Below are positions 1 through 11,309 of a stretch of 64,000 nt of DNA, piece after piece. A program made the position numbers and the translations under genes. The DNA lies in assembly GCF_037975245.1 (NCBI RefSeq), contig NC_092568.1:6296501-6360500 (forward strand), read 5' to 3'. The stretch's first letter is position 1; each line of letters begins with the position of its first letter. The notes below the pieces were generated by a model. It ran no database searches. It saw nothing but the letters and a program-made list of their open reading frames with translations, and had not been told where the DNA came from. This DNA is from Apostichopus japonicus. Lineage: Eukaryota > Echinodermata > Holothuroidea > Aspidochirotida > Stichopodidae.

Positions 1-714
1 AGGTAGTCATAATTTAACATTCAGTTTCTAATGAAGCTAGACTTGTATTACTCATTAGGCACACTTTAATTTAGGGAACACAAAAAATTAACTGTACTGT
101 TCTATATTAAATGAAGCCGAGGCCTAGGGCCTATATCAATTATCATGTGCAAAACAATGACCTATGCCTAGGATAAAGTTTCTATGCTGTTGCAGCACGA
201 TAGGATATGATGTCATGAATTTTAGAAGTTGAAACAAAGCTTCAATAATTTATTGAGCAAGCCCGTTTGCTAGATATCTTTCAAAATACCTGTTCCACTG
301 CACCGTTTCCATCATCCGGTACAACAATTTGACTTGCCTCAGTACTCGCCATACTAGCGTTACAAGAAGTTTTTCTTGTGAAAACAATCGTCCTGAATAG
401 CTGAGTAGTATGTTCTGATATGTATAGCTTGTGTGGTGTATGCTGTTCGTAGAGTATAGGCTAGGCACTTATAGTACTTTATACTTGTATAGGCTTTAGT
501 GTATTTTACATATGATGTCACATGCTGTACACCGCAGGTTTCGACATCGCACATAAGTATCATGCACCGTAAATACCGAGTGTTTCATGAAAACGCAAAC
601 GACCAGTTTGCTGCCCTCGCTCAGGTGATTACCAAAAACAGAGCTGTATATAACATATGACTGGCCGAAACGTTCTTCAAACCATGGAGCTATATGGCGG
701 GCCATCAGTTTCAA
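1..714. other. intergenic, no gene seen
   Basis: AT-rich sequence with only short open frames of no recognisable family on either strand. No splice-linked coding signal or repeat was recognised. Confidence 0.5.
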
Positions 715-880
715 AGTCTCGAATTAAACTGGTATAAGCCAATTTAAATCGACAATTAACCAGTTTAAATTGATGATATGTCAATTTAAATCGGTAGAAG
801 CCAATTTAAGCTGCTAAAAACTGATATGTGTCGAAGGAAATTAGTATATGTCGAATTAAATCGGTATATGTCGATTCCCC
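715..880. repeat. degenerate short tandem repeat (about 25 bp)
   Basis: Six or so imperfect copies of a motif like TATGTCGAATTAAATCGG or CCAATTTAAATCG follow one another. The copies differ strongly, so this looks like an old, decaying array. No gene is associated with it. Confidence 0.55.
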
Positions 881-1142
881 ACGATTTGAGCCATTCCGTA
901 ATAGTAATTTAGTCACTTTCCAAGGCCGCTAGAGCACAGGCATCTCCTAACCAACATATGGTAGCTGATGGCTTGGGCCGGCTAGTACAGCACATTCAAC
1001 TTTTGCCACCATGAGTGTTTATATTTGAGCTAGAACAGCTCGAAGGTTAGTATCGTGCTCCATAATCCGTCTGCCAGATCTCGCTACGGAATCGTCTTGT
1101 TTCACTCAGGAATGCTTTAAAGGTCTACGGTAAAGACCCCAA

Positions 1143-1454
1143 CTATAGCAAGCTATCGTGGAAAAGTTTGTTGAGATTACTTAATCGACCTGCCTTAGTC
1201 GTAAAATGACCTATTTTAAATAATTAGTCTGCAACGCCTGCCACATATTTTTTTTTTTTATATGAGGGTCTTTGTGTGAACGTGTATGATTAACTACACT
1301 GTAGACATGAACATATTTCCACACAGAGTTACACAAAGAGCTTAATGGTGTTAAGAAGCTATGCAGGTTAATTGTGGAGCCTGGGGTCGATTTACGACCG
1401 TGGCAAGTCGATTACCGTAATCACAAAACTTTCTAGCTATAGCGTGCTATAATT
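1143..1454. mobile_element. inverted-repeat (MITE-like or foldback) element
   Basis: Two arms of about 70 bp (1143-1212 and 1386-1454) are imperfect reverse complements, roughly 75% identical by eye. Both contain the core TATAGC..GCTAT, then AAAGTTT, GATTAC, AATCGAC, TGCC and GTCGTAAA in the same order. They enclose about 170 bp with no open frame. This architecture fits a non-autonomous DNA transposon or foldback element. I could not identify a target-site duplication, so ends are approximate. Confidence 0.5.
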
Positions 1455-2161
1455 CGAGCCAATAAAGCAGATCTTTAAATCATCTTCATTCAAAAGTTTT
1501 GAACCATCAGTAGTTTATTTCATCCTCTACACACCCAAGAATGAAGAAAATATTATGATGACTAAGGAAATGCCAACAATTCACTGTAATAGATCACTTT
1601 CGATCTATCTTCCCTCCCAGGCGGATGTGCACTACTCTAAGTGCGTTACATAAACGAATAAGTACGTGAACTGATCGGACTGGGCTAAGCCCAACTCCTA
1701 CAGAATTTGGATATTTCTCTTTAGAATTTGGGTTAACGACAACTAGAATTTGGTAACTAAAAATATATATATAGAAAAGGAGTGATGTAATGTAGATAAG
1801 ACGAGCACCTTATCTTACGCGTTGTTTCCTTCCTTTTTTTTCTTGAGATTTTTGGAATGCGAGCAAGGAGACTAATTAATAGGGAGGGGAAGGGCGTGGA
1901 AGGCTGCCCCTTCCCTTGTCGGAAATCTTGGAGAGGATTATTCGCACCCCAGCCGATGACTGTGATGTTTATACTCTACCCACCGGGTTCCTAGAGTCCT
2001 AAAGGTCCTTAGGGGCCACCCGTCACCCACCACCCTCTGTCAGAGCCGAGGCCTCCTTCCACGAAAGAAAGTTTAGTAAATCAAGGCTACTTTAATTCTG
2101 TTGGATTTTAACTTAGAGTGGGTACTTGTAATAAGATAGTCAAGGAGGAGTTTTTTCTTTA

Positions 2162-2401
2162 TCAGGGATCATGAAGTAGATTGTTTTTAAGCAGCTTGGT
2201 GTTAAATTTATGTATAATTATATCAATAATGGATATTTTGACAATTTCATAAAGTTGTTTATTGGTGATGTACCTATTATGGCAGAAGCGGTAAGCATAG
2301 TTATGGATAGTGTTAAGTTTACTGAAGTTTGGGGCACTAAGAAAAGCGAAACTGCCATAATAACGGTTTGAATTTGGCATTTTAAGTCGCATTGATAACA
2401 A
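2162..2401 (-). pseudogene. possible non-LTR retrotransposon reverse-transcriptase C-terminal fragment
   Basis: A 79-codon open frame includes LNTIHNYAYRFCHNRYITNK and, further on, FNTKLLKNNLLHDP. The pattern (query-like helix, aromatic-R, a gap, then a helix ending near a Leu/Pro pair) resembles the region just after the reverse-transcriptase domain of Jockey/RTE-type elements. No catalytic RT motif is present. It is flanked by a poly-C run at about 2415-2428. The match is by impression only; it could be chance. Confidence 0.3.
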
Positions 2402-2689
2402 GCACCCTGAACACCCCCCCCCCCCCCTATGCCACTTGTTATTCCTTATACTAATGATGTTTCATCCGTTTTCTGATCTGTCCATAGAAATTGAACCTAC
2501 TTCAATTTCTATGGGTCTGTTATATTTCAAAGATATTCCACCTTATAGTTTATACAGCGTTGGATACCTGAGTTTCAAACAACCGCGTGCCGCAATGCAT
2601 TCTGGGTTCTAAATTAGAGCTAATGCAAAACGCGTGAACTGCGCAAACAGCAGACGACTCAGAAGGGAAGCAGACGGAATAGTTCCACT

Positions 2690-2753
2690 ATGTCCTCTAC
2701 CAAAAGAAAGCAAGATAAACCCACAAAATCACTGTTCGTTCCTGGATCAGAAG
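2690..2753 (+). CDS. zinc-finger gene, coding exon 1
   Basis: Starts at ATG 2690 and reads MSSTKRKQDKPTKSLFVPGS, ending in phase 1 before GTAACG. This start was chosen because it is the first ATG in a short open frame that ends in a donor whose phase matches exon 2. The 100 bp upstream is less AT-rich than the surroundings, as expected for a 5' UTR, but no TATA box is clear. Confidence 0.65.
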
Positions 2754-5700
2754 GTAACGGCGTTAATATGATGAGGCAAACGTTACACTTATGTATATTT
2801 CTGTAGGTAGAAATACCCCAAAAATTGTTCTTGGTTACCGGCAGTACGCCATTACCTTCCTGCTCGTATAATTGTGTAACACATTGTGTTAGTGTAACTC
2901 AGGGGATCGAGCCTGGGCACAGATACATTGATAGGATATTTTCGACGACCTAATGTTAAAAAGGCATTGCGTGAAGACCAAGAGGCACATGTCACGTCCG
3001 AGAGTAGGTTATTTTGTCAGATGATTCCTAAATGAGATCTCCAATAGCAATTACATACTTCATTTAGGAATCAACACAGCATTGTACAGCAGTGTTCTGT
3101 GAAGCCATATAGAACCTATGATGAAAGACTCAGTCCAATGATAAAACAATTGGCGGTTAAGCTTACCGCAAAATTCACATTATTTGCTTACCATCTTGAA
3201 TTTATTCATGTTTCCAAGATGTCAAAAATATGAATAATAATTATTTCAACTTTTGAAGGTATGATAAGGATTAAGTACAGAGAGCACTATGTTTTGCAGT
3301 TAAATTAAGGTGGCATTTATTTGTTACTGCCTAATGTACAGTAGCTTAAATAATGTTCTTTTGTGGCTTGAGGTTCATCTGGTTATGTCAATGTACAGTC
3401 TACGTTAACATTTACTGCATTTTCTGTTATGAAAATTTAAGAACAAAACAGACACAAAATATTTGCACATAAATTTCTCTGAGTTGTTCATCAGTACCAG
3501 GACTGGACGTTTGATACCAAAATCCAGTGTTTTATAAGGTAGTCATTGGCAACCATGTTTGCTCATTTCTGCAATGAATACGATCACACTGTCTTACAAA
3601 TATAATGTTTACATTCTGTAAGGAGGAATTCATGAGATCTTGTCATGTAAAGTGCCATAGACCATTGAGATTGTACCAGGAAGGCTGCAACCAAGCAGTA
3701 AATGGCCTTACTATAGGGAAGCAAAGTGAATTATTGTGATTTATTTCCATAATGAGCCAGACAGGAGAATTACTTTGCACTTTAAAAATCATGCCATGCA
3801 AGTAATCAGGCAACTCTTTTAAAATAATCTAGACAAATCACTTCCATGAAGTAAAATTCAAAAGAACAGAAAATTTGAGCAAGTTTATAGCTTGGGTGTC
3901 AGATTCGAGAATAGTTTCCTTTGAGTGAGAGGACTTATGGTGGCAAATGATGGCATCTGGGTATGATTTGTAAGAAGATAATACGGATTCCTTTCCCATT
4001 AGAATCTTGTTAACTCTACATTTGCTTCTTTTTGTGGTATCTTTTCAAACAGTTGTATCAGTATCAGTATTTGGAAAGTATTGTGGAAACTACATAACTG
4101 GCTAAATTGTAGGTGCATTAATTTTGAAAGTTTGATCTTACCAAATACCAGTCATTAATGCAATCGAAACAAGATCGTTGGTTCATTACACAGTGCACTG
4201 TGAAGTGTAAACAAATTCAAGTGTATATATTTAAGTCAAACCCAGCCAACAGTTTGAATGTTAGAGTCACCTTTCTTCATTAATTAATTTTTTTCTCCTG
4301 CACAAAACTAGAGCCATCATTTAAGTCAAGAGGACCAAAGACTAGGAACCAGGCAAGATCACGACAAACAACACAAGCACGAAGGAGTGGGCGGGTTCCA
4401 AAGAAGAAGGTACCTTTCTCCAATGAAATACCAGTTCCAAAGAAGAGAGTGAAACGTCGGAGTGATGAGGTCATTCTTAGTCCAACGCAGCCCTCTAGTA
4501 ACAGAGCAAAAATTTTGCCAACCAAGAAGGGACAAAGTCAGAAGAGCGTACCTCCCAAAAAGGTAGAGCAGCACCAAATACTGGAGGTTTATACAGAGGC
4601 CACAGAGAGTTCAACTGTAAGTAAAATACAGAGCATGCAAGAATAAATTCACTAATTAAGTTTATCAACCACTTGTCTTGCAAATAGTCTTGTAAATCAA
4701 TTACCAACTTAGCCTTGGATTTATATTATAGTCATTAAATGTGATTAAAATCTTATTGTGAATGCCATCCTATGCATACATTATTTTACGTTAATTCAAT
4801 TATATATTTTGATAAAATGTTTCAGATGGAGCTTCCATCGGATACTGACAGTGATTCATCAGAGATCAAAATAGAAACAGATTCAAATCTTGAATCAGTT
4901 CGGCTGGCATTGAAGGACACTTTGGAAAGCTTACAGACTATGGATGATCCAACCATCAATGTAGAAATACCATATTTTGTGATAAAAAAGAAAAAGAAGA
5001 AGAAGAAGAAGGCCAAGAAAAAGAGTAAATCTGAGAAAAAAGAAGTCACTGACAAGCCTCAGCTGCAGCCAAAATTTGTTAAAGTTGAACCAGATGCTGA
5101 ACTTGAAGATATAAGTAAGGAGAATGTATTAGATATTGATCTGCTGAGGAAACTATCTGCTGATTCGTTGGTCTTGAAGTATGCAGATCATCAAACTGTG
5201 ACAGTTCCTAAAGATAAGGATAATGACATAACCCAGAGTGTGTACACATGTAAGATGCTTCCCAGTCACTGCTTTGAGAAGTTCATGGGCATTGATGAGG
5301 ATACTAAACACCAGATTACCAGACATCTTCTCCGTCATGTGGGAGAGCTCCTAACAATGGCTAATGAAGGTAGGAACAACAAGCCCCCTCCCTTGCCCCT
5401 CTTATAACAGTTAATCTTCATACTATGTAATGAAGCATCTTTATTGAAAGAAAACTTCTCCTTTATAAGTCATGGAGGTAGAAGATTTGTCGCAAGGATA
5501 TACCTTGCACCCCCCCCCCCATTTCCATCAAACATAATTGATCTTGAACATCCATGTGTGCAACAGCATTATTCAAAATTGCTGATGTGCAGAGATGCTG
5601 ATCAGAGTCCTCATGGATGGATATTTCTGAGTTCAAGCATATTGTTTGGTTCACTGGTTGTAAAAATGTTGAATGGTATGCATTCACCTCCTTTGTGATT

Positions 5701-8700
5701 AAACTACATTCTTGTCTGTCAAATGAGAAGGATTAATGGGCGGTCTGTTGAGCAGGATTAATGAGTGTGACACTACATTCCTGCCTTGTTATCTCTCAAT
5801 ACCCACTGAAAAGAGAAGGCTTGACATAGGCAGACCACAATCATCACATGGATAGGATTTAAAACTATCTTCTGGCTTCCTTATCCTTGGGATTTACTAC
5901 TACTCAAATGAGAAGTATTTGCTTTGTAACTTACTTGAATTTCTGGATTGGATTTTTAATGGCTAACAATATCCCATTCTATGATGAATAGAATTATGTA
6001 TATAATGGATAAGTTTGTAAATTTCCTGTCTTTTAATATTTTTGTGTGTAGGTATGGCAACCAAAGAATCTTCAGAAGGAACTGCTCATGAAGAGGACGA
6101 TGAAGCTGCAGCTTGTAAGAATAACTTTCATATTTAATTCAAAATTTAATCAAATATTCTAATCTGCATGCATGGAGACTTAACTTCAATGCTGGTATTT
6201 TGCATTGTAGTACTTAATGTATTAATACCTTGGGTGAGTTCATTGTGGATTATGTTCCTGCTTTGGAGAAATCTGATGCAATCGTGTTTCTCTGATAATA
6301 GTTTTATTTTTTTTGAAGTACTGTAGGTATTGGTTCATCATTGTTTCTTTTACACAAGCTTTTGCAAATTATCGGTGAAAACGTTTTCTGTGAACTCTAT
6401 GAAATTTCTTTGTCATTAAAAAGTATACAATTAGCTGGTGATAGGCCTCAGGAACTGGTGATAGTCTGTATCCACCTTGTAATTAGGTATATATATCTAT
6501 ATATATATATTTATTAAATTACAACGTTTCGAGTATAAACTCTTCAACAATGTAACAAATATACAACTGTTGTAGTTTTTAGTGTTCGACCAATAATCAG
6601 GGCAATTATCAGACAATCGGTAAATAATCAGCATCAGCAAAATCCATTGCGCTACCGATTATTTGGAACCAATTATTACGTTCCACATTAAGGATTGTAT
6701 TTTTCCGCGCTTTTGATTCACCACAACCACAACAGGAGAAGAATTTATATCATTTGATTCAATGCTGTTCATAGCCGGGGAAAGGTGCGCTAATCTACCC
6801 TGTAACGGTATCGCAAGTCCCTCACACGAGTTTGTTCTAATGCTGTTCAATATACTATCCAGGTTTGGCAGTTAACTTCATACAGTATACCCTGGATAAG
6901 CTTAGGGAGACGACGTAATTTTTTTTTTCACCTCGCTTCTTGCATCTAACAAAACCTGTTATCATGTTCAACCATTGATAAGAAAGAATAATTTTCTTGA
7001 GTAAATATAAAACCAAATCAATATACTTTTGAACCACTTTGGCCGTTTCACCGTAGGTGAAAACTCGAAAGTGAAATGATAACATTAGGCATTGTTCATT
7101 GTGAGTTCTTTGATAGTATTGGCCTAGAAGTTAGTAATCATGCTGATTAGAGGAACTGAATACCACACATAACAGTATCATGTATTTGCTCCATAGTTAT
7201 CACAGCAGCTGCAAAGAAAACAACGTACCATGTTGCATCAAATCCAAAGCCTTTCACAGTCTCTCATCCTCAAAATGTGAATCTCAAGCGATCTCGTTAC
7301 ACAGTGATTCGTTCGTCAGAGGGCAAGGAAGGTACTAATGAAGTAGTGTTACTACCCAGAGGCAGAGGTTTCTACAGCTATAGGCCTCCAGAAGATGAAC
7401 CACAGCTGGATGCAATCACTGAACAATCCTTCCATACTGTCATTGACAATTTACTAGGGCAAGCCTCTATACCCAAGGTAGAGAGTACAGCTGGACCATC
7501 TAACCAATCATTGGTTACTCTTACTAACAATGTTGTAATGTCAGGAAATGGCAGTGTTGTAGTAGGAGAGGTAAGGGATGGTGTGGCTGATGTCAGTGGT
7601 GTCCAAACATCTGTAATCTTACTGGATGAGAAGGACATCCAGATGGATGTGGAGGTCAGCACTGGTGCTCGAAGAAGAAGGTCACCAATCAGCGGTGTCC
7701 CAGATGGTGTAGGATCCATCATGAAGATGAACCATACTTTACCAGAGTCTGAAGGGACCATGGATTCGTCTGATCAAATATTAGGAAACCCTCAAGAAGT
7801 CCCCTACCCTGACCATACATATTCCTTCTCTGATGGATTAGCAACCACTACTATCCATACTAATTCCGATGGGACTCCAACAGTGGCCCCTATCAGCATT
7901 GAAGATTCTAGTGCAGATAAACTAGACATCAATCCCATACTTAATTCAATGAATGAGCAAGTCAGTCGGCTGATTCCAGATATTGAGCATCCTGGTATCT
8001 TACCAGCACAGAACTCAAGTATTGTAGACCAGGAAGAGCAGGAGGCATCTACCTCTCAGGCAACAGTAGTGGATCCTGCTGCAACAGCTAGTGTTGCTAG
8101 TGTCATGACACCAGAGGAAGAGGAAATGCTTAGAGTAAGTTTAACCCCCCATAGCACTTTAACATAGCACTTTGAGTTGCTGTGAAGTAGGTTAATGTTC
8201 CCAGTTTATGTTAGTTCTAACATCTTCCTACCATCTATTGTAGGAAGCACCAATGGTGGTATATCTTGAAGGAATATCTTGCTACATAGTCTGTGATAAT
8301 ACATTATAAGGGTTATCATTGTGGTGGTATCAAGCCATTCAAATGCAGGAATCACAGTTTGTCTCAAATTGTGCTGGGAAGCAAATGCAATGATAGCAGT
8401 ATCAAGTAAGGACATTCTGTGTTCCAACTTCCAATGACAGAAATTGACAGAATTAGTAAAAAAATGTTTCATTGAGACATTATAGCTTGTTACTACATTG
8501 TTTTTGTTGTTGGAAAGTCAAACCTTCTCAAGGTGGACTTACTTAATAAATGCCTCTGGTGACAAACTCTACCTTGTTGCTAGTTACCCTGGCATGAAAA
8601 TTGAAGGAAATCTTTGCTTGTAAGTATATACTTCATTTTGAATCAACGAGTCTGTTGCAAGTGTGTGCATGTGTTGACCTGTGATTACTATTTTATCTTT

Positions 8701-10195
8701 GCAGGTGAAGGCAGTGGACCTCTTGGATAGCCTTCTCAAAAACCAGAAGAAGCGGGGGCCTTTCAGATGTCAGATCTGTCATAAGATACTCACAGCTGCT
8801 AGTACATTAAGAGCCCATTATCGTAGTCATGCAGGTAGGAGATACCTGGATAAGTACTGTACATGAAGTAGAGCACCAATTGGAAGACACACTCACAAAG
8901 GGAGAATAAATGCACAAATAACCTCTGTTGCTCTTAAACAACCTTTCACCTCAAATTACTAAGCATCTTACTTAGCTACTACTAAACAGTAGTTACTGAA
9001 GTAAATAGCCATTCATGGCTCCCATCATTCTCAATCTATTGATAATCGTGTTTGTTGGTTCAACAAAAACTTTGAGCCACTCTGGTGGTGAATACCTCCA
9101 GATTATACATCTGGATATCACATAATGACCTCTCAATGATCATTAACTTAACATTCATCAATAGTCACAAGCTTCTCAAGAATGCAAGGTAATTATGTAA
9201 AGTGAAGATTCATTTAATTGATTTCATGTCATCTCTGTTGGTTAGAGCTTCAATTAGACCAAATAACATCATAAACTAACCTATTCACCATTGTGAGTAC
9301 AAGATCCATGGACTTTTGAAGGAGAAACATTTTACAAATTTTCAAACATTGGTGCCAATGACCTTAGATGACCTTTAAGGTGATATTCATGTAACACTTT
9401 CTAAGGAATGATTTTAATATCATTATCGGGTGAAAGTATTTTGCATAGTTTCAAATGTAAGGAGCCAATGGTACACCACACAGGATCAGTACTACAGTTT
9501 TTCTTCTATTTTTGCTTGTCTTTGCCTATTGTTATCCTTTGTCTTTGTTGATATATATATTTACATATGTATTCCTACTTTTTAAAATAAAGTGACCTGA
9601 CTTCCCCATGTCCGGGAACTATCCCCATATTCCGTGTACCGTCCTTAGATTAATAAGCCCCGTAAATATCCCCAAATTTAATATACCGTCCCAGGATAGA
9701 TTTAAGGCTACCATCCTTGCTGTATGGAAATTAATTTTATAATTAGTAGTAGTAGTAGTGGTAGTAGTAGTAGTAGTAGTGCATACCTTGAAGCAGACAG
9801 GTGGTGGGTTAACCTTCATCACAGATGATCTACACATGAATGTTTTAACCTTCAACACTGATGTGCTCCTCTTTTCTTCCCTGTCAGGTATAAAGCCTTT
9901 CCAGTGTTTGCTATGCAATGCAACTTTCACCAGACAACACAGTCTCAACTATCATATGATGATTCACAACCAGGAGGCAAGGTTCAGTTGCAGTTTTTGT
10001 GCTCGTCAGTTTCGCCATGCCAACCATTTTAGGGAACACCTTCGAAGGCATACTGGTGAAGAACCTTATGGGTGTACAGACTGTCCTGCTCGGTTTAAAA
10101 CTCGTAACACATACAAACGACATATGCGGTCAAAGCACAATAAGATAGTCACCCACAAGAACAACATTAAACTTATAACAGATGATAGTGACTAG
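2690..10195 (+). CDS. C2H2 zinc-finger protein, seven coding exons, about 783 aa
   Basis: Inferred gene model: 2690-2753, 4312-4616, 4826-5369, 6052-6114, 7197-8134, 8705-8834, 9888-10195. All junctions are GT-AG and the phases join without a stop, giving 783 codons plus TAG. Residues about 24-125 are basic and Pro/Lys-rich. Residues about 125-305 include an acidic Ser/Asp start, a nine-lysine run that looks like a nuclear localisation signal, and an alpha-helical segment with KFMGIDEDTKHQITRHLLRH. Residues about 325-640 are low complexity, Ser/Thr/acidic. Four C2H2 fingers lie at about 660-680, 688-710, 716-738 and 744-767, with a canonical TGEEP linker between fingers 3 and 4. It is probably a nuclear DNA-binding regulator. 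I do not recognise the orthologue. It lies tail-to-tail with PPP4R4. Confidence 0.8.
2754..4311 (+). other. zinc-finger gene intron 1
   Basis: About 1.56 kb of AT-rich intron between the donor at 2754 and the acceptor ACTAG at 4311. No repeat array, RNA gene or coding segment was recognised in it. Confidence 0.6.
4312..4616 (+). CDS. zinc-finger gene, coding exon 2
   Basis: Acceptor CTAG at 4311 and donor ACT|GTAAGT at 4616. It encodes about 102 residues, very basic, beginning EPSFKSRGPKTRNQARSRQT and later PKKKVPFSNEIPVPKKRVKR. Frame is open throughout and phases match exons 1 and 3. Confidence 0.75.
4826..5369 (+). CDS. zinc-finger gene, coding exon 3
   Basis: Acceptor TTTCAG at 4825; donor GAAG|GTAGGA. 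It begins MELPSDTDSDSSEIKIETDS, an acidic serine-rich stretch, then a run of lysines with AKKKSKSEKK (likely nuclear localisation signal), then VKVEPDAELEDI, which resembles a sumoylation consensus (VKVE), and a predicted helical end LLRHVGELLTMANE. The poly-lysine is encoded by a GAA/AAG-rich tract that may vary in length. Confidence 0.8.
6052..6114 (+). CDS. zinc-finger gene, coding exon 4
   Basis: A 63-bp exon between GTGTAG and T|GTAAGA encodes GMATKESSEGTAHEEDDEAA, acidic. Entry and exit are both phase 1, so skipping it would keep the reading frame. Confidence 0.65.
6115..7196 (+). other. zinc-finger gene intron 4 with repeat fragments
   Basis: About 1.1 kb. It holds a TA-rich stretch near 6490-6515, and on the minus strand at 6521-6550 a hairpin motif (GAGT-TTAT-ACTC) followed by GAAACG that recalls the ends of retroelements. 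The part from 6590 to 6690 has repeated AATAATCAG-type words. No exon was recognised. Confidence 0.5.
7197..8134 (+). CDS. zinc-finger gene, coding exon 5 (large)
   Basis: Acceptor CCATAG at 7196; donor AGA|GTAAGT at 8134. The 938-bp exon reads FITAAAKKTTYHVASNPKPF at the start and contains RSRYTVIRSSEGKEGTNEVV, then a long low-complexity Ser/Thr/Asp/Glu-rich part, ending TPEEEEMLR. The open frame extends upstream of the internal GTG at 7277 back to the acceptor, so the exon is larger than the ATG/GTG-initiated open frame suggests. Function of this segment is unknown. Confidence 0.8.
8135..8704 (+). other. zinc-finger gene intron 5
   Basis: AT-rich intron ending in a TTTGCAG acceptor. No repeat or coding segment seen. 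Confidence 0.6.
8705..8834 (+). CDS. zinc-finger gene, coding exon 6 (finger 1)
   Basis: Acceptor TTGCAG; donor CAG|GTAGGA. It encodes VKAVDLLDSLLKNQKKRG and then a C2H2 finger, CQICHKILTAASTLRAHY with spacing C-x2-C-x12-H-x3-H. The frame joins exon 7 to give the inter-finger sequence AGIKPF. Confidence 0.85.
8835..9887 (+). other. zinc-finger gene intron 6
   Basis: About 1.05 kb of intron with a (GTA)n microsatellite at about 9746-9780. The acceptor is CTGTCAG at 9887. Nothing else was recognised. Confidence 0.6.
9746..9780. repeat. (GTA)n microsatellite
   Basis: About eleven GTA/TAG trinucleotides with one GTG interruption, inside an intron of the zinc-finger gene. Confidence 0.9.
9888..10195 (+). 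CDS. zinc-finger gene, terminal coding exon (fingers 2-4)
   Basis: Begins after CTGTCAG and ends at TAG 10193-10195. It contains three C2H2 fingers: CLLCNATFTRQHSLNYHM, CSFCARQFRHANHFREHL and CTDCPARFKTRNTYKRHM. The last has H-x4-H spacing. A short polar tail (KLITDDSD) follows. Confidence 0.9.
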
Positions 10196-10620
10196 ACCAG
10201 TAGCTACAAAGCATAAGCCAATGTAAATTTTAGAACTAACATAGACATTGAATGGTTTATCAATTGATTCTCTGTTACTAATAATACATGTGGTTGTGTG
10301 ATGAAACAGAAGACCAAATCAACCTGCAGCATGTGAACTGATTGCATGTATATTTGAGTTGTTCATCAAATGACCCATCATTGCAGTGATGAATCTGCAG
10401 AGGATCACAAGTTACTGGTGATAAGCCCTTGATGTCTTGAGTGAGGAATGAACAATGGGAAGGAATGTACACATAAAGCCACTCTTTGGTCTGTTTAAAG
10501 TCTTATTGCATAATAACAATCCGCCATGATTAATGAACAACCAGTGATTGATGGTCGTGAGATTCAATTTCAAGCTTATTTCAGCGAATGTGTGTTTATT
10601 ATTTTCTGTCATCAGTAAAC

Positions 10621-10626
10621 AATAAA
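10621..10626 (+). promoter_or_regulatory. candidate poly(A) signal AATAAA
   Basis: AATAAA lies 426 bp after the zinc-finger stop codon, before the first downstream minisatellite. It is the first canonical hexamer I saw after the stop on this strand. Confidence 0.45.
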
Positions 10627-10764
10627 CTAATTGTGATTACAGTTAAACTTGAGCAAGTTGTTTACAGCTTCTGTCTACTCCATGTCTGGGAATAATTTGA
10701 AAGGTCAAAATGTTCAAGGAGATGTTTTGGAAATTTTATTGTTAAAATTTGGGGCATAATTGAT

Positions 10765-11305
10765 AGCGAAGTGGCTATGAACTTTATTGGTAAAGCAGGA
10801 CTGAGTAAAAGGGATATCCATTGAAGTGGTTATGAACTATATTGATAGACCAGGACTGAGTAAACTATTCCCCACTGAAGTGGCTATGAATTTTATTGAT
10901 AGACCAGGACTGTATAAAAGGGATATCCAGTGAAGTGGCTATGAACTATATTGATAGACCAGGACTGAGTAAAGGATATCCAGTGAAGTGGCTATGAACT
11001 ATATAGATAGACCAGGACTGAGTAAAGGATATCCACTAAAGTGGCTATGAACTATATAGATAGACCAGGACTGAGTATAGGATATCCACTGAAGTGGCTA
11101 TGAACGAAATTGTTAGACTAGGACTGAGTAAAAGGATACCCACTGAAGTGGCTATGAACTATATTGATAGACCAGGACTGTGTAAAAGGATATCCACTGA
11201 AGTGGCTATGAACTATATAGATCAGGACTGAGGAAAAGGGATATCCACTGAAGTGGCTATGAAATATATAGATCAGGACTGAGGAAAAGGGATATCCACT
11301 GAAGT
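10765..11305. repeat. minisatellite, about 54-bp unit, about 10 copies
   Basis: The recurring core is GATATCCACTGAAGTGGCTA followed by TGAACTATATTGATAGACCAGGACTGAGTAAA (quoted in parts). Copies differ by a few substitutions and indels. It lies in the intergenic gap after the zinc-finger gene. A minus-strand open frame across it (11118-11321) is a repeat artefact. Confidence 0.9.
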
Positions 11306-11309
11306 AAGA

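Noticed and set aside
250-714. Overlapping small minus-strand frames as genes
   Set aside because: Short, overlapping in different frames, with no domain or splice signals.
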